Assembly (NCBI GenBank): GCA_016235345.1
Contig: JACRLG010000018.1
Span: 1-41,749, forward strand
Origin: Deltaproteobacteria bacterium
GTDB taxonomy: Bacteria; Desulfobacterota; Desulfobacteria; Desulfobacterales; Desulfatibacillaceae
Reading direction: 5' to 3'
DNA length: 41,749 nt
Shown here piece after piece: positions 1-8,213 of the stretch. The notes under the pieces are model-generated. The model searched no databases. It saw only the letters and a program-made list of their open reading frames with translations, and had not been told where the DNA came from. Position 1 is the first letter of the stretch, and every line of letters starts with the position of its first letter. The translations under genes and the position numbers were made by a program.

Positions 1-1231
1 AAAGGTCCGTGAGGAACTTCGGCCTGGTTTCCCGCACCCGGTTTGCTATGCGGCAATATACGTTTATGGTGTCGGCCAAAGATTTTGCGTCTATCTGCCG
101 GAACCCCTCCTCAACCGCGCCGCTTAAAAACTCGTCGTCGAACTCGTCCGCAAGCTCCGCGCTTTTGCGCATGGTGCGGATGTGGGCGTTTCCGAGGCTC
201 GGTTTTTCCCGCAGGCGCTGGCTGAAAAGCTCCGGGTTTTCCCGCAGAAGCTCGATCCGGGCCGTTAGGCGGGCTTCCATCAGTTCGGTGAAAGCCATGC
301 GGGTTTTCCACAGGAGATTCGGATCGATGGAACTGCCGATCTGGCCGAATTTTTTAATCAATAGCGTGGTGAGTTCGGGCCTGCCCGGAGGCCCCAGAAG
401 GGCCGAGCCGGTGTGAATTTTTCTCACCACCTCGAAAAGCTGGTTGAGAAGCTCCCCCACGGCCTTTCCGTCAATGTCGTTGGTCAGAGACAAAAGGATT
501 TCCGTTAAGATGTCGGCTGCCAGGGTATTGGCCTTTCCTAGGCTCTGGCCCGCCACCGCCACTATGAGGTTGACGATTCCGGGCCCAAGGCCCATCAGGC
601 ACACCATCTTAGCAGGGTGCTTCATGAGGGTGTCGGTTAAAGCCCCTGCAAGGGCCGCTATGTCTGCGGTGCTCTTGAAGTAGAAGTCGTCAAGCTCGCC
701 GAAATCCGTCTTTTCGATCATCGCCACAAGGGCGGGAATCAGCCGGTCCGAAAGAAAGGTGGGGTTGGTCTCGTGGACCTCGTTCACCATCCGGGCGCAG
801 GTGGTGAGCATCTCGCCCACCGAGGCGTAATTGAGGCCGCCCAGCACCGTTCCCACGAGTTGTTCCCGCTCTCCGGCGGGCAGGTCGTCCACGGCGCTGA
901 AAAAGCCGCTCATGGCCTCAGCCGCAGCGTTTAGTATAACCGGGGTGTTTTGGGCCAGGAGCCGCACCAGTTCCTTGTCGGACAGCACCGAACTCAAGGG
1001 CTCGGCGGAACCGATGTTGGCGGGGCAGGTGGCGGCCTTGTTGATGGTTCTTGCAACTGGCCTCGCCACCATACGCTTCCAGGACGTATCCCCGGCCCAG
1101 CGCCTCAGGAGCCTGGGCAGCAGGGTTCCCGAAAGCTCCAGGACCTCCCTCGACGCCCCCACCCTGGCCGCCAGTTTTTCGGCCAGCACTGCCAGCCCGT
1201 TGACGGGCGATTCTTTCGCTTTAAGTGTCAC
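1..1231 (-). CDS. Helical protein of unknown function (partial, 3' end outside window)
   Basis: An open minus-strand frame of 410 codons runs from a GTG at 1231 to the window edge without a stop. GGAGAG lies four bases before the GTG, which supports this start; an upstream ATG near 1260 is in another frame and stops at once. The protein is leucine- and alanine-rich and looks mostly alpha-helical, with a hydrophobic glycine-rich stretch near residues 215-235 (around LMGLGPGIVNLIVAVAG) that could be a buried or membrane helix. I see no catalytic motif, signal peptide or cysteine motif and do not recognise a family. The next gene upstream on the same strand is a TetR-type regulator, separated by a repeat element. 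Plus-strand frames here are shadows. Confidence 0.7.
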   Translation of the reverse strand, partial: MTLKAKESPVNGLAVLAEKLAARVGASREVLELSGTLLPRLLRRWAGDTSWKRMVARPVARTINKAATCPANIGSAEPLSSVLSDKELVRLLAQNTPVILNAAAEAMSGFFSAVDDLPAGEREQLVGTVLGGLNYASVGEMLTTCARMVNEVHETNPTFLSDRLIPALVAMIEKTDFGELDDFYFKSTADIAALAGALTDTLMKHPAKMVCLMGLGPGIVNLIVAVAGQSLGKANTLAADILTEILLSLTNDIDGKAVGELLNQLFEVVRKIHTGSALLGPPGRPELTTLLIKKFGQIGSSIDPNLLWKTRMAFTELMEARLTARIELLRENPELFSQRLREKPSLGNAHIRTMRKSAELADEFDDEFLSGAVEEGFRQIDAKSLADTINVYCRIANRVRETRPKFLTDL

Positions 1232-1313
1232 TGGTCTCTCCGTATACTTGTGGTGATCATTTTTATGGATGCCCGCTGAATGTCTCGATGCCGGTCACGC
1301 CGTTAACAACCCG

Positions 1314-1439
1314 TAAGCCTGGATAAAAACGATGAAATGCAAGGCGCGCGAGCGAGTGGCGAGGGAGCGTACGCTTTTGTACGTGACCGAGCCTCGAGGC
1401 GAAGCGCAACGCAGCAGTTCGCGTTTTTATCCGGGCTTA
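1314..1439. repeat. Dispersed inverted-repeat element, copy 1
   Basis: Element of about 126 bp bounded by an 18-bp inverted repeat (1314-1331 and 1422-1439, 17 of 18 matching, form taagcctggataaaaacg). Inside are gatgaaatgcaagg and a segment at 1360-1386 whose reverse complement recurs almost exactly in copy 2. The right terminus contains the TAA stop codon of the TetR gene (1437-1439), so the element abuts that gene's 3' end. Together with the upstream part of 1232-1436 it fills the gap between two minus-strand genes. Confidence 0.75.
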
Positions 1440-2048
1440 CCTGTCGGTTACAAAGGGGCACCTCCGGCAAAGCCTGTTGGCCGGGTTCTGGTGCTCCCGC
1501 AGATAGGCAAGCAGGATTTCGGAAAAAACATCCATCTGCTCCCTGGTGGAGATGGTTTCGGGAAAAAGCATGGCCTGGTAGACGATGCCGTTGAAAAACA
1601 CCATGATCAACTGGGCGATTTCCTTGGGGATGGAAAGGTACTGCTGCATGTTTGAAAGGTAGAACTCGCTCCAGCGGTTTACGAGCCTCTTCGCCTCCTC
1701 GGTTCGCGTGTTGCGCAGAAAATCCAGAGACACCAGAAGAAGCCTCTTGAAGTGGGCCTCGGAGTCCACGAAGTAGCTGAAAAAAATTCTGAGCCTTTCC
1801 TCGAAGGAGCCGGTGTCCGCCATTCGCCTTGTTGCCTCGGCCACGTCTTTCGACCCCTTGTGAATCAGCATCTGCTCCAGTATCGCCTGCTTGCTGGGGA
1901 AATAGTGGTAGAGGGCCCCGGTGGAGACGTCCAGCTCCTTGGCGATGTCGCGCAAGGTGACGCTAACGAAGCCCTTTTCCGCGAAAAGGTCGAAGCACCG
2001 GTCCAGGAGAAGCTCTCGATGCAAATTATGATCCACAATCTTCGGCAT
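1437..2048 (-). CDS. TetR/AcrR-family transcriptional regulator
   Basis: 203 residues, normal length for TetR repressors. Residues 8-55 form the N-terminal DNA-binding domain: a first helix (LLLDRCFDLFAEKGF), then TLRDIAKELDVSTGALYHYF, the typical TetR helix-turn-helix with the ALYHYF recognition-helix end. The remaining 145 residues are the ligand-binding and dimerisation part, which is too variable to name a ligand. The gene is on the same strand as, and downstream of, a GMC oxidoreductase about 250 bp away, so control of that gene or of a lipid/alcohol oxidation pathway is a reasonable inference but no more. No strong ribosome site precedes the ATG (CCAGGT only), and repeat copy 2 begins three bases upstream of the start. 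Confidence 0.85.
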   Translation of the reverse strand: MPKIVDHNLHRELLLDRCFDLFAEKGFVSVTLRDIAKELDVSTGALYHYFPSKQAILEQMLIHKGSKDVAEATRRMADTGSFEERLRIFFSYFVDSEAHFKRLLLVSLDFLRNTRTEEAKRLVNRWSEFYLSNMQQYLSIPKEIAQLIMVFFNGIVYQAMLFPETISTREQMDVFSEILLAYLREHQNPANRLCRRCPFVTDR

Positions 2049-2050
2049 AC

Positions 2051-2173
2051 CTGGCTTTCTGAGATCGTCGGATGCTGCGTCAGGCGTCGAGAGTTCGTTC
2101 AGTCACGTACAAAAGCGTACGCTCCTTCACGCCCTTCTTGCCTTCCTTGCCTGCGGCGATCTCAGAAAGCCAG
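2051..2173. repeat. Dispersed inverted-repeat element, copy 2
   Basis: Perfect 17-bp inverted repeat at 2051-2067 (ctggctttctgagatcg) and 2157-2173 around a core that includes 2100-2125. That core matches the reverse complement of 1360-1386 in copy 1 at about 24 of 26 positions. The termini differ from copy 1, so the core rather than the ends is shared here. It lies directly upstream of the TetR start codon. Confidence 0.7.
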
Positions 2174-2301
2174 GGCGTCTAGGCTTGCGATGAAATCGCC
2201 ACCTGATTTTTTGAAATCGCCGGATGCTGTGTCAGGCTTCGCCCGCCCTCACCACGGCCCACATCCTCCGGGTGAGGGTTTCCGATCAGGAATTAAAACC
2301 C
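2174..2301. repeat. Partial repeat copy and hairpin downstream of GMC oxidoreductase
   Basis: Positions 2219-2241 (cggatgctgtgtcaggcttc) repeat, with a few changes, the segment at 2069-2088 inside copy 2, suggesting a truncated or degenerate member of the same family. An 8-bp inverted repeat (2246-2253 with 2271-2278, ccctcacc and ggtgaggg) follows. It sits just past the stop of the minus-strand GMC gene and might act as a terminator, but it has no T-run. Confidence 0.4.
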
Positions 2302-3591
2302 TTAACCCTTGGAGTTCAGGTGCCTGCCCAGGCGGCGGCCAAGGGCCAGCAGGGTGAGCGAGGGCGGCAGGCCCCAGGCTTCGGGGATCACGGCGCAGTC
2401 GCACACGTAAAGGTTCTTGATCTTCGTTTCTAGGTTCGAGTCCACCACCTCGCCGATCTTGGCGGTTCCGCCCGGGTGGGCCGCCACGTACCAGCTTTTG
2501 AAAAGGTTGGTGGCTCCGGCGTTTTTCAAAATCCCCTTGGCGCGCTCATAACCTTTGAGGAGGCTTTGCTTGTCCGAGTCCTTAAGGCTCTTCCGAACGC
2601 CTCCCGAGTTGGTGAGACGCCCGCCCAGGCTGTCTTTGGCTTTCACCATGATGGCAAGGGTGCGGCTGTGGACGTGCAGGCGGTCGAAGCGGCCAACCTC
2701 AGCGGCGAATGCCTGATAGAGCACCTGGGGCACCGTCATGTCGGTCATGAGGTATCCCTCGTCCGAAATGTGAGCTCCGGCGGCCATGGGGAACTCCTTG
2801 CCGCCCATCTTTTCCGGGACCGTGCCGTAAACGCAGATGAGGGGATCGTAGAAGAAGTTGTCTCCGCAGTTGGTTATGCCGGAGGCGCGCAGCACCACGG
2901 GGGTTCCGATGCCGCCAGCCGAGAGGACCACTATGGGCGCGAAGGCCTGGTGTTCCGCCCATTTGTGGGAAAAGACGACTCCCTGGGCCGAGGTGCCGTT
3001 GGAGATCACCCGGCTCACGCGGGCGTTGGCGGTGAATGTCGCGCCTGCGGCCACGGCCTCGTCGATCCAGAAGCGGCTGGTCCACTTGGCCCCGTAAGGG
3101 CAGCCCAGGTTGCACTTGTCGCAGTTTGCGCGGCACTTGTCCTGGAAGCAGTACTTGTCGAGCTTGTTCCAGTTGTAGCCAAGGGACCGGGCCGACTCCA
3201 TGATGCGTTTCGCCATGGGCCCCATGAGATGATCGGAAAGCGGGGCGATGGGAAGCTCAGCGCGCACTTCGGCCACATCGTCCTTCAAGTCCACGCCGTA
3301 TTTTTTGAAGGTGTCATAGGGGGGATCGAAGGCCGTGCCGTAGTAGAACACCGACGAGCCGCCGTTGGTGATTCCCCGCACCATGGCAAGACCGCCGTAG
3401 GTGAAGAGCGTGCCCTTTCCGGGCATTCCGATGAGCGCCCCGGCCTGGGCGATGGTGCCCTTTAGCGGGTCGTTGGGCCCCCATTCCAGGATGAGGACCT
3501 TTTTGCCTGCCTTGGCGAGATCGCGGGCCACCGAAGCCCCGCCGGGGCCTGAGCCCACCACTATGGCGTCGTAGGTGCTGTTTTGCTGCAT
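2302..3591 (-). CDS. GMC-family FAD-dependent oxidoreductase with cysteine cluster
   Basis: 429 residues. The N-terminus has the Rossmann FAD-binding signature VVGSGPGGASVARDLAKAG (residues about 11-29) followed by an acidic strand end (ILEWGP). The C-terminus has the GMC C-terminal pattern, with AAHPGGTAKIG near residue 369 (the histidine is a likely catalytic residue) and the closing FAD contact LPPSLTLLALGRRLG. GMC enzymes oxidise alcohols, sterols or aldehydes using FAD. A cysteine-rich insert near residues 146-166 (CFQDKCRANCDKCNLGCPYG) resembles that of the long-chain-alcohol/cholesterol-oxidase side of the family and could hold a metal or Fe-S site. At 429 residues it is shorter than many GMC proteins (about 500-600). 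Start ATG at 3591 has AAGGAC upstream. Substrate unknown; a lipid role is inference. Confidence 0.88.
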   Translation of the reverse strand: MQQNSTYDAIVVGSGPGGASVARDLAKAGKKVLILEWGPNDPLKGTIAQAGALIGMPGKGTLFTYGGLAMVRGITNGGSSVFYYGTAFDPPYDTFKKYGVDLKDDVAEVRAELPIAPLSDHLMGPMAKRIMESARSLGYNWNKLDKYCFQDKCRANCDKCNLGCPYGAKWTSRFWIDEAVAAGATFTANARVSRVISNGTSAQGVVFSHKWAEHQAFAPIVVLSAGGIGTPVVLRASGITNCGDNFFYDPLICVYGTVPEKMGGKEFPMAAGAHISDEGYLMTDMTVPQVLYQAFAAEVGRFDRLHVHSRTLAIMVKAKDSLGGRLTNSGGVRKSLKDSDKQSLLKGYERAKGILKNAGATNLFKSWYVAAHPGGTAKIGEVVDSNLETKIKNLYVCDCAVIPEAWGLPPSLTLLALGRRLGRHLNSKG

Positions 3592-3684
3592 TGGTTTTTG
3601 TCCTTTCGATGGCTCTTGCCGGTGATGGTGAGGTTATGAAAAGGTTCCGGCCCGCAGGCTGAAAGGCCGGAAAATTATACGGTA

Positions 3685-3820
3685 TTTATTCCGAACGTGC
3701 GGTTTAAAAAAACGGCGCGTTTTGACACTCGGCAAATTTTATTGCAAACCTGATGCCACACTGCGTCAGAATTCGAGTCAAAGCCCTGTCAACTGGTGGC
3801 CTTTATTCCGAACAACCGGT
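3685..3820. repeat. Pair of direct repeats upstream of GMC gene
   Basis: The gap 3592-4155 between the divergent GMC and TetR genes has no gene. The sequence tttattccgaac occurs at 3685-3696 and again at 3802-3813, each followed by four differing bases, then ggtt and a short A-rich run. Two identical 12-mers with matching context, about 117 bp apart in a divergent promoter region, are candidate regulator-binding sites. An imperfect inverted repeat (3924-3934 and 3948-3958, acccaatttgg form) lies further right. No binding protein can be assigned. Confidence 0.35.
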
Positions 3821-4108
3821 TGAAAAAGGCTTTTTGGCAGGAAAAATTTTTCAGGAATGAGGTTCTGTTCCGGTAAGGCCCGTGCGCCCAGTTCAGATGA
3901 AACCCGGAAATTGGATCGAAAAGACCCAATTTGGCCGGGTAATGCGCCCAATTTGGGTAAAAAATGACTCAAATTGTCCCGCGCCGGCTTTCGGAGGGAT
4001 GTTTTTGGCCCCAAAATTTTCGAAGCTGTCGGCCAAATGTCCCGCAGTGCTCGAATTTTTTGATAAGTCTCTTGAAATACGGTTAAAAGGCGAGCTCTCA
4101 AAAAAAAC

Positions 4109-4137
4109 TTGACGGGCGTAAAATTTTGATTCAATGT
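4109..4137 (+). promoter_or_regulatory. Candidate promoter for second TetR gene
   Basis: TTGACG at 4109-4114 matches a sigma-70 -35 box in five of six positions; 17 bases later CAATGT (4132-4137) is a weak -10. The A/T-rich spacer fits. It lies just before the second TetR coding region and runs into the palindrome described next. Confidence 0.35.
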
Positions 4138-4153
4138 TGGATGGACGTCCAAC
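4136..4153. promoter_or_regulatory. Palindromic candidate TetR operator
   Basis: gttggatggacgtccaac is an 18-bp imperfect palindrome with six perfectly paired outer bases on each side (gttgga/tccaac). It overlaps the candidate -10 box and lies immediately before the likely start codon of a TetR-type gene, the usual arrangement for autorepression. Confidence 0.5.
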
Positions 4154-4155
4154 CA

Positions 4156-4791
4156 ATGCGAATCAATAAACTTTTCATGGAGGAAAAAACCGACCGCATC
4201 ATGCAGGCCGTTGCAGGAGTATTGTCCGAAAAGGGCTACCAGGGGGCCACCATCACAGAGATCGCGGCCAAGGCGGGCGTGAGCCGGGGACTTCTCCATT
4301 ACTACTTCAAAAACAAGGAGGAAATGCTCTCCCGCGTGATCCGCCACAACATGGACGGCATCTTTCAAAACATGCAGGAGTGCTTTTCCGGTGCCAGCGA
4401 CGCGGACGAGCTTGCCGACGGCCTGACCTCGTCCATGCGCGCCATACTGGAAGGCGACCCGCAGTTTTTCCGGCTCTTTCTGGAAAGCTGGACCCTTTCC
4501 CGGCAGGGGCCCGTGGCCGAGGAACTCCTGAAGGACATTCACACACGTTTCCGGGAGGCCGTAAGCACCGGCCTTCTTGAAATGGCCGACAGAATGGCCC
4601 CCGGCCCGGACTATCGCTTCGACGGTCTGGCCGCCATCCTCACCGCCCTGGTGGACGGCCTGGGAATGCAGATGGCCATCGATGTGGGCCTTTCAGGGGA
4701 CGAGAAGGTCTGGAAGTCATGCAGGGAAGCCATAAGGGGTCTTGTGGCCTCGCACATTCCTTTCGGTGGGAAAACCTGGCAGCCTGTCTAA
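4156..4791 (+). CDS. TetR/AcrR-family transcriptional regulator (second)
   Basis: About 211 residues from the ATG at 4156. A TTG at 4126 would extend the frame but would put the palindromic operator inside the gene, and an ATG at 4177 is also possible; none has a clear ribosome site. The N-terminal domain shows RIMQAVAGVLSEKGYQGATI then EIAAKAGVSRGLLHYYFKNK, a standard TetR helix-turn-helix. The rest is a helical ligand-binding region typical of the family; ligand unknown. The gene is read toward the SDR-ferredoxin gene 230 bp downstream, and that gene or the GMC gene could be its target. The stop codon lies within repeat copy 3. Confidence 0.85.
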   Translation: MRINKLFMEEKTDRIMQAVAGVLSEKGYQGATITEIAAKAGVSRGLLHYYFKNKEEMLSRVIRHNMDGIFQNMQECFSGASDADELADGLTSSMRAILEGDPQFFRLFLESWTLSRQGPVAEELLKDIHTRFREAVSTGLLEMADRMAPGPDYRFDGLAAILTALVDGLGMQMAIDVGLSGDEKVWKSCREAIRGLVASHIPFGGKTWQPV

Positions 4792-4900
4792 AAACGCGAA
4801 CTGCTGTGTCAGGCTTCGCGGGCGTCGTACTCACGTGCATAAAGCACGCTCCGCCGCCGCCCGTTTGCCTTCCTTGCATTTCATGGTTTTTATCCAGGCT
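4782..4900. repeat. Dispersed inverted-repeat element, copy 3
   Basis: Begins gcctgtctaaaaacgcgaac and ends with ttgcatttcatggtttttat then ccaggc. The ends pair imperfectly (gcctg-taaaaac form). The internal gaactgctgtgtcaggcttcg and ccttgcatttcat are shared with copies 1 and 5. The TAA of the TetR gene (4789-4791) falls inside the left end. It fills most of the gap before the SDR-ferredoxin gene. Confidence 0.65.
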
Positions 4901-5018
4901 TCGTATCGAAACTATTTCAACGGACTTTCAGCGCAGCGCATTTTACGGCCCCGCCCGCCACGTAAGGGCGCGGCCATGAAGGTTTTGAAATCAACTTCTC
5001 AGATATTTCGGAGGAAAA

Positions 5019-6776
5019 ATGGGAAAAATTGTCGCTGTCACCGGAGTCAACAGCTACTTCGCGTCCACCATCCTGCCCAGGCTCCAGGCCGACCCGGAGG
5101 TGGAAAGCATAATAGGCATCGACGTCACCCCCTGGAAGGGCGGCTTCGACAAGGTGAGGTTTTTCAAGGAGGACATAAGAAGCCAAAAGATCGCGGACAT
5201 CCTGAAAGGCGTGGACACCGTCTATCATCTGGCCTTCGTGGTGGGCGAGATAAAAGACAAGGAAAAGACCTTCGACATCAACATCAACGGCTCGAAGAAC
5301 GTGTTTTCGGCCTGCGCGAAAAACAGGGTGCGAAAGGTGATCTACACCTCCAGCATGACGGTTTACGGCGCGCACAAGAATAACCCACTGGGCTTCACCG
5401 AGGAATCGCCCCTGGCCAAGAACGCCGACAATTACTACAACTCCAGCAAGGTGGACGTTGAAAACTTCGTAACGGACTTTTTCAAAAGCCACCCGGACAT
5501 CATCCTCACCGTTATCCGCGCGGGCCTTCTCTGCGGGCCGAAGATCAACAACATGTTCTCGAAGCTCTGGGAGATGAAGGTGACCTCGCTTCCCCTTGGG
5601 CGGGAATCCTACAACCAGTTCATTCACGAGGACGACCTTGGCGAGGCCCTCTACCTCGCCTACACCAAGGACATTCCAGGAATCTACAACGTCACCGCCG
5701 ACGACGCCGTGGCCACAAGGTGGTGCTTCACCAAATCCGGGGCCTTGATCATCCCGCTTCCCACGCCCGTTCTGCGCCTGGTGGCCAACCTCGCCTTCAT
5801 GATCGGGCTTTTCCCCGCCTCCGGCGGCTGGGCCAGCGTATCCGAGTACACCATTTTCGGGCTTTCCGAAAAATTCAAGGCGGCCACGGGCTGGAAGCCC
5901 AGGTACAGCTCCGAAGAGACCTTTCTGAGCTATCTTGCCTCCCGCAAGCGCGACGCCAAAGACAACTTCATCCAGGCCACCCTTTCCTGGGTTTTTAAAA
6001 GCGGCGTGCGCATCAAGCCCACAATGGCAGTGCTGAACATTTTCCGGCTGGGCAAGGTGCCGAAAGTGCGGGAGATGATCCCCTGGATGAAGCACGAGAA
6101 AAATTCCATGACCTACCTGCCCATAAATAAATCCCTTGGACAGGTGGCCAACGAGGCAATGCCCGCCCAGGTGGTGCACGACTTCATAGACAGGGCAAAA
6201 ATCCACGTCATCATGGACACCTGCGGCTGTCGACTTGCCGGGAAGTGCGAGCATTTCACCGCGAGTGTGGGCTGCCTTTTCATGGGCGACACGGCCCTCA
6301 AGATGCCCCACGGCGTTTCCCGCAGGGTGACCAAAGAGGAGGCACACAGGCACGTTGACAGGGCCGTGGAGGTGGGGCTTGTTCCCATGACCGGCAAGGT
6401 CAGGGTGGACAACTTCATCTTCCTGACGCCGGACGAGTCCAGGCTTTTGAGCGTCTGCTTCTGCTGCCCCTGCTGCTGCATGATGACCGCCTTTCAGCAC
6501 ATTCCGGGCGATTACCTGGATGGCATAATGCCCCGGATAGAGGGCCTGGAAATAAGGGTGACCGAAAAGTGCGTGGGCTGCGGCAAATGCCTTGAAACCT
6601 GCGGCTTCAAAGCCATCTCCATCGTGAACGGACGGGCCGTGCACGACGACCACTGCCGGGGATGCGGGCGCTGTGAAAGAACCTGCCCCAACGGGGCCGT
6701 ATCCATAACCATCGCCAACAAAAACTACATAAAGGACGTCGAAAACCGGATTTCATCTTACGTTGATTTTGAATGA
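5019..6776 (+). CDS. SDR (epimerase-type) protein fused to cysteine-rich ferredoxin module
   Basis: 585 residues; ATG preceded by GGAGGA. Residues 1-310 are an extended short-chain dehydrogenase/reductase: nucleotide-binding loop VTGVNSYFAS, DVTPWKG after strand 2, the active-site serine region YTSSMTVYG and the YxxxK motif YYNSSK (near residue 140). Such proteins use NAD(P) to epimerise, dehydrate or reduce sugars, sterols or similar substrates. The second half is different: TCGCRLAGKC (about 399), a very cysteine-dense CFCCPCCC (about 481), then two classical [4Fe-4S] motifs, CVGCGKCLETC (about 518) and CRGCGRCERTC (about 546). A single protein therefore appears to join a nucleotide-dependent active site to at least two Fe-S clusters. 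The next gene carries a relative of this second half. The partner and substrate are unknown. Confidence 0.85.
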   Translation: MGKIVAVTGVNSYFASTILPRLQADPEVESIIGIDVTPWKGGFDKVRFFKEDIRSQKIADILKGVDTVYHLAFVVGEIKDKEKTFDININGSKNVFSACAKNRVRKVIYTSSMTVYGAHKNNPLGFTEESPLAKNADNYYNSSKVDVENFVTDFFKSHPDIILTVIRAGLLCGPKINNMFSKLWEMKVTSLPLGRESYNQFIHEDDLGEALYLAYTKDIPGIYNVTADDAVATRWCFTKSGALIIPLPTPVLRLVANLAFMIGLFPASGGWASVSEYTIFGLSEKFKAATGWKPRYSSEETFLSYLASRKRDAKDNFIQATLSWVFKSGVRIKPTMAVLNIFRLGKVPKVREMIPWMKHEKNSMTYLPINKSLGQVANEAMPAQVVHDFIDRAKIHVIMDTCGCRLAGKCEHFTASVGCLFMGDTALKMPHGVSRRVTKEEAHRHVDRAVEVGLVPMTGKVRVDNFIFLTPDESRLLSVCFCCPCCCMMTAFQHIPGDYLDGIMPRIEGLEIRVTEKCVGCGKCLETCGFKAISIVNGRAVHDDHCRGCGRCERTCPNGAVSITIANKNYIKDVENRISSYVDFE

Positions 6777-6801
6777 ACAGCCGGACGGAGGGACTTTTCC
6801 G

Positions 6802-7719
6802 ATGGGATGGATTCTGCTCTTTTTACTCGCCGTTGCGGTCCTCGTGTTCTGGATGTGGATCGAGCGCTGGCATCTTCTGCTGCCTTCCACGATTCCGGCC
6901 CTGAAATGGATGGGCATCCGCCGGGTGCTTTCGCCGGAGAGCGTGAACGCCATTTTTTACGGGCGCTGGATCGAGACCTACTTAAAGTTTCTGAGCAGGT
7001 TTTTCATGAACAATCCAAGGCGCGCAAAGTGGCTGGAGGAGACCTACCACGGCAAGGTGCTCACGCCGGAGCTGGCCAAGGCCGTCATAAACTGCGACAG
7101 GGACATCCCCCTGCAGGACCTGGGGGAGAAGATCATCCCATATTCACGAGCAAGGGACATCGTGCTGTCGGCATCCAAGGACATCGTGCTTACCTCCTGC
7201 GGCTGCAAGACCCGCTCGGACCACTCCTGCAAAAAGGTGGCCCCGCCTTACCGGACCTGCATGCTGATAGGAAGCCCCCTCACCGATTACCTTCTGGAGC
7301 ACAAGCCTTTGCACAGCCAGCGGATAAGCCAGGCGGAGGCCCTCACTCGCCTTTCGGAGTTCCACGAAATGGGGCTGGTTCACAACGCTTTCTTCAAGGA
7401 CTGCCTGAAGGATCAGTTCTACGTCATCTGCAACTGCTGCGAATGCTGCTGCCTGGGCTTCGAGAGCATGAGACACGGAATAAGGCAGCTTGCGCCATCC
7501 GGGTACGCGTGTGTCGTTGACCCGGAAAAATGCGCCGCCTGCGGCAAATGCGTGACTCGGTGCATGTTCGGCGCAAGCACACTGGACGGGAAGGCGGCGG
7601 TTTCGTGGGAAAAGTGCATGGGCTGCGGGGTCTGCGTTTCCACCTGCCCGTCGGGCGCGCGCTCCCTGGTTCTGGATGAAAAAAAGGGCCTGCCCATGGA
7701 CGTAAGAAAACTCGCCTGA
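6802..7719 (+). CDS. Membrane-anchored cysteine-rich ferredoxin protein
   Basis: 305 residues from ATG 6802, chosen because GGAGGG lies nine bases upstream; an in-frame TTG at 6763 overlaps the previous gene. A hydrophobic segment WILLFLLAVAVLVFWMWI (residues 3-20) anchors it. The rest resembles the second half of the preceding gene: TSCGCKTRSD and a further C (about 132-155), CNCCECCC (about 210), and two [4Fe-4S] motifs CAACGKCVTRC (about 244) and CMGCGVCVSTC (about 272). The gap of 25 bp suggests co-transcription and a joint electron-transfer role, with this protein at the membrane; that role is inference. Confidence 0.8.
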   Translation: MGWILLFLLAVAVLVFWMWIERWHLLLPSTIPALKWMGIRRVLSPESVNAIFYGRWIETYLKFLSRFFMNNPRRAKWLEETYHGKVLTPELAKAVINCDRDIPLQDLGEKIIPYSRARDIVLSASKDIVLTSCGCKTRSDHSCKKVAPPYRTCMLIGSPLTDYLLEHKPLHSQRISQAEALTRLSEFHEMGLVHNAFFKDCLKDQFYVICNCCECCCLGFESMRHGIRQLAPSGYACVVDPEKCAACGKCVTRCMFGASTLDGKAAVSWEKCMGCGVCVSTCPSGARSLVLDEKKGLPMDVRKLA

Positions 7720-7778
7720 TTCATGGAGAACCGGCAGGGACAGTTTTTGCGTCCCGCATGATTTCAGTTGGAAAACCG

Positions 7779-7860
7779 ATGGCGTCCCGGGTTTTCCGGC
7801 CACGTCCCTTATGTGGGGCAATGACCGGCAAGGCCCCCGGACGCCATTGATTTTATTTAA
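7779..7860 (+). terminator. Candidate terminator after ferredoxin gene
   Basis: atggcgtcc at 7779-7787 pairs with ggacgccat at 7839-7847, flanking a GC-rich inner region, followed by ttgattttattt. It is a long-loop hairpin with a T-rich tail, 60 bp past the stop codon of the ferredoxin gene. Confidence 0.45.
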
Positions 7861-8150
7861 CCGTTGAGCACGTCGACAAGGCCCTCTGCGCCGATAATTT
7901 TCTTGAAACATTGAGCCCGAAGGGGCAAATATTCCAAGGAGGGCAGGGGGCCGCCCTTTGGGATGCAGCCCTTTCAACAAACCGGTTTCATAAAGGATAT
8001 CGCGGCCTTTTGGCTATTCATAAACTGTTTCGACCGGCTCCCCCCACAGATAATCTTCCCCGGTGTCCCGGCCATGCTGAAAGATTTGTTTTTCCGTTCG
8101 TAATTTAGTATGAATTGAAGAGTGAATCGATTCCCTCAAAGACAACGCAT
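7861..8150. other. Gene-free stretch, nothing recognised
   Basis: No frame here has a ribosome site or a protein-like composition, and I see no RNA gene. It begins the long gene-free region that precedes the central cluster. Confidence 0.5.
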
Positions 8151-8213
8151 CATTTTTATTTGTGGCCCTTAACAATTTTCAGCTTGTCCGTGAAATGAAC
8201 AGGGAACTTTCAC

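Noticed and set aside
1-1256. Plus-strand open frames at the left edge
   Set aside because: They are shadows of an unbroken 410-codon minus-strand frame with a good ribosome site.
1314-2301. CRISPR array
   Set aside because: Repeats here are few, long and inverted; there are no regularly spaced short direct repeats and no cas genes.
4917-6653. 578-codon minus-strand open frame
   Set aside because: Exactly antisense to the SDR-ferredoxin gene, whose motifs, ribosome site and cysteine pattern are clear. The antisense product is a Gly/His/Val-rich shadow with no motif.
7911-8108. Short open frame in the upstream gap
   Set aside because: 65 codons, no ribosome site, no hydrophobic or motif pattern.
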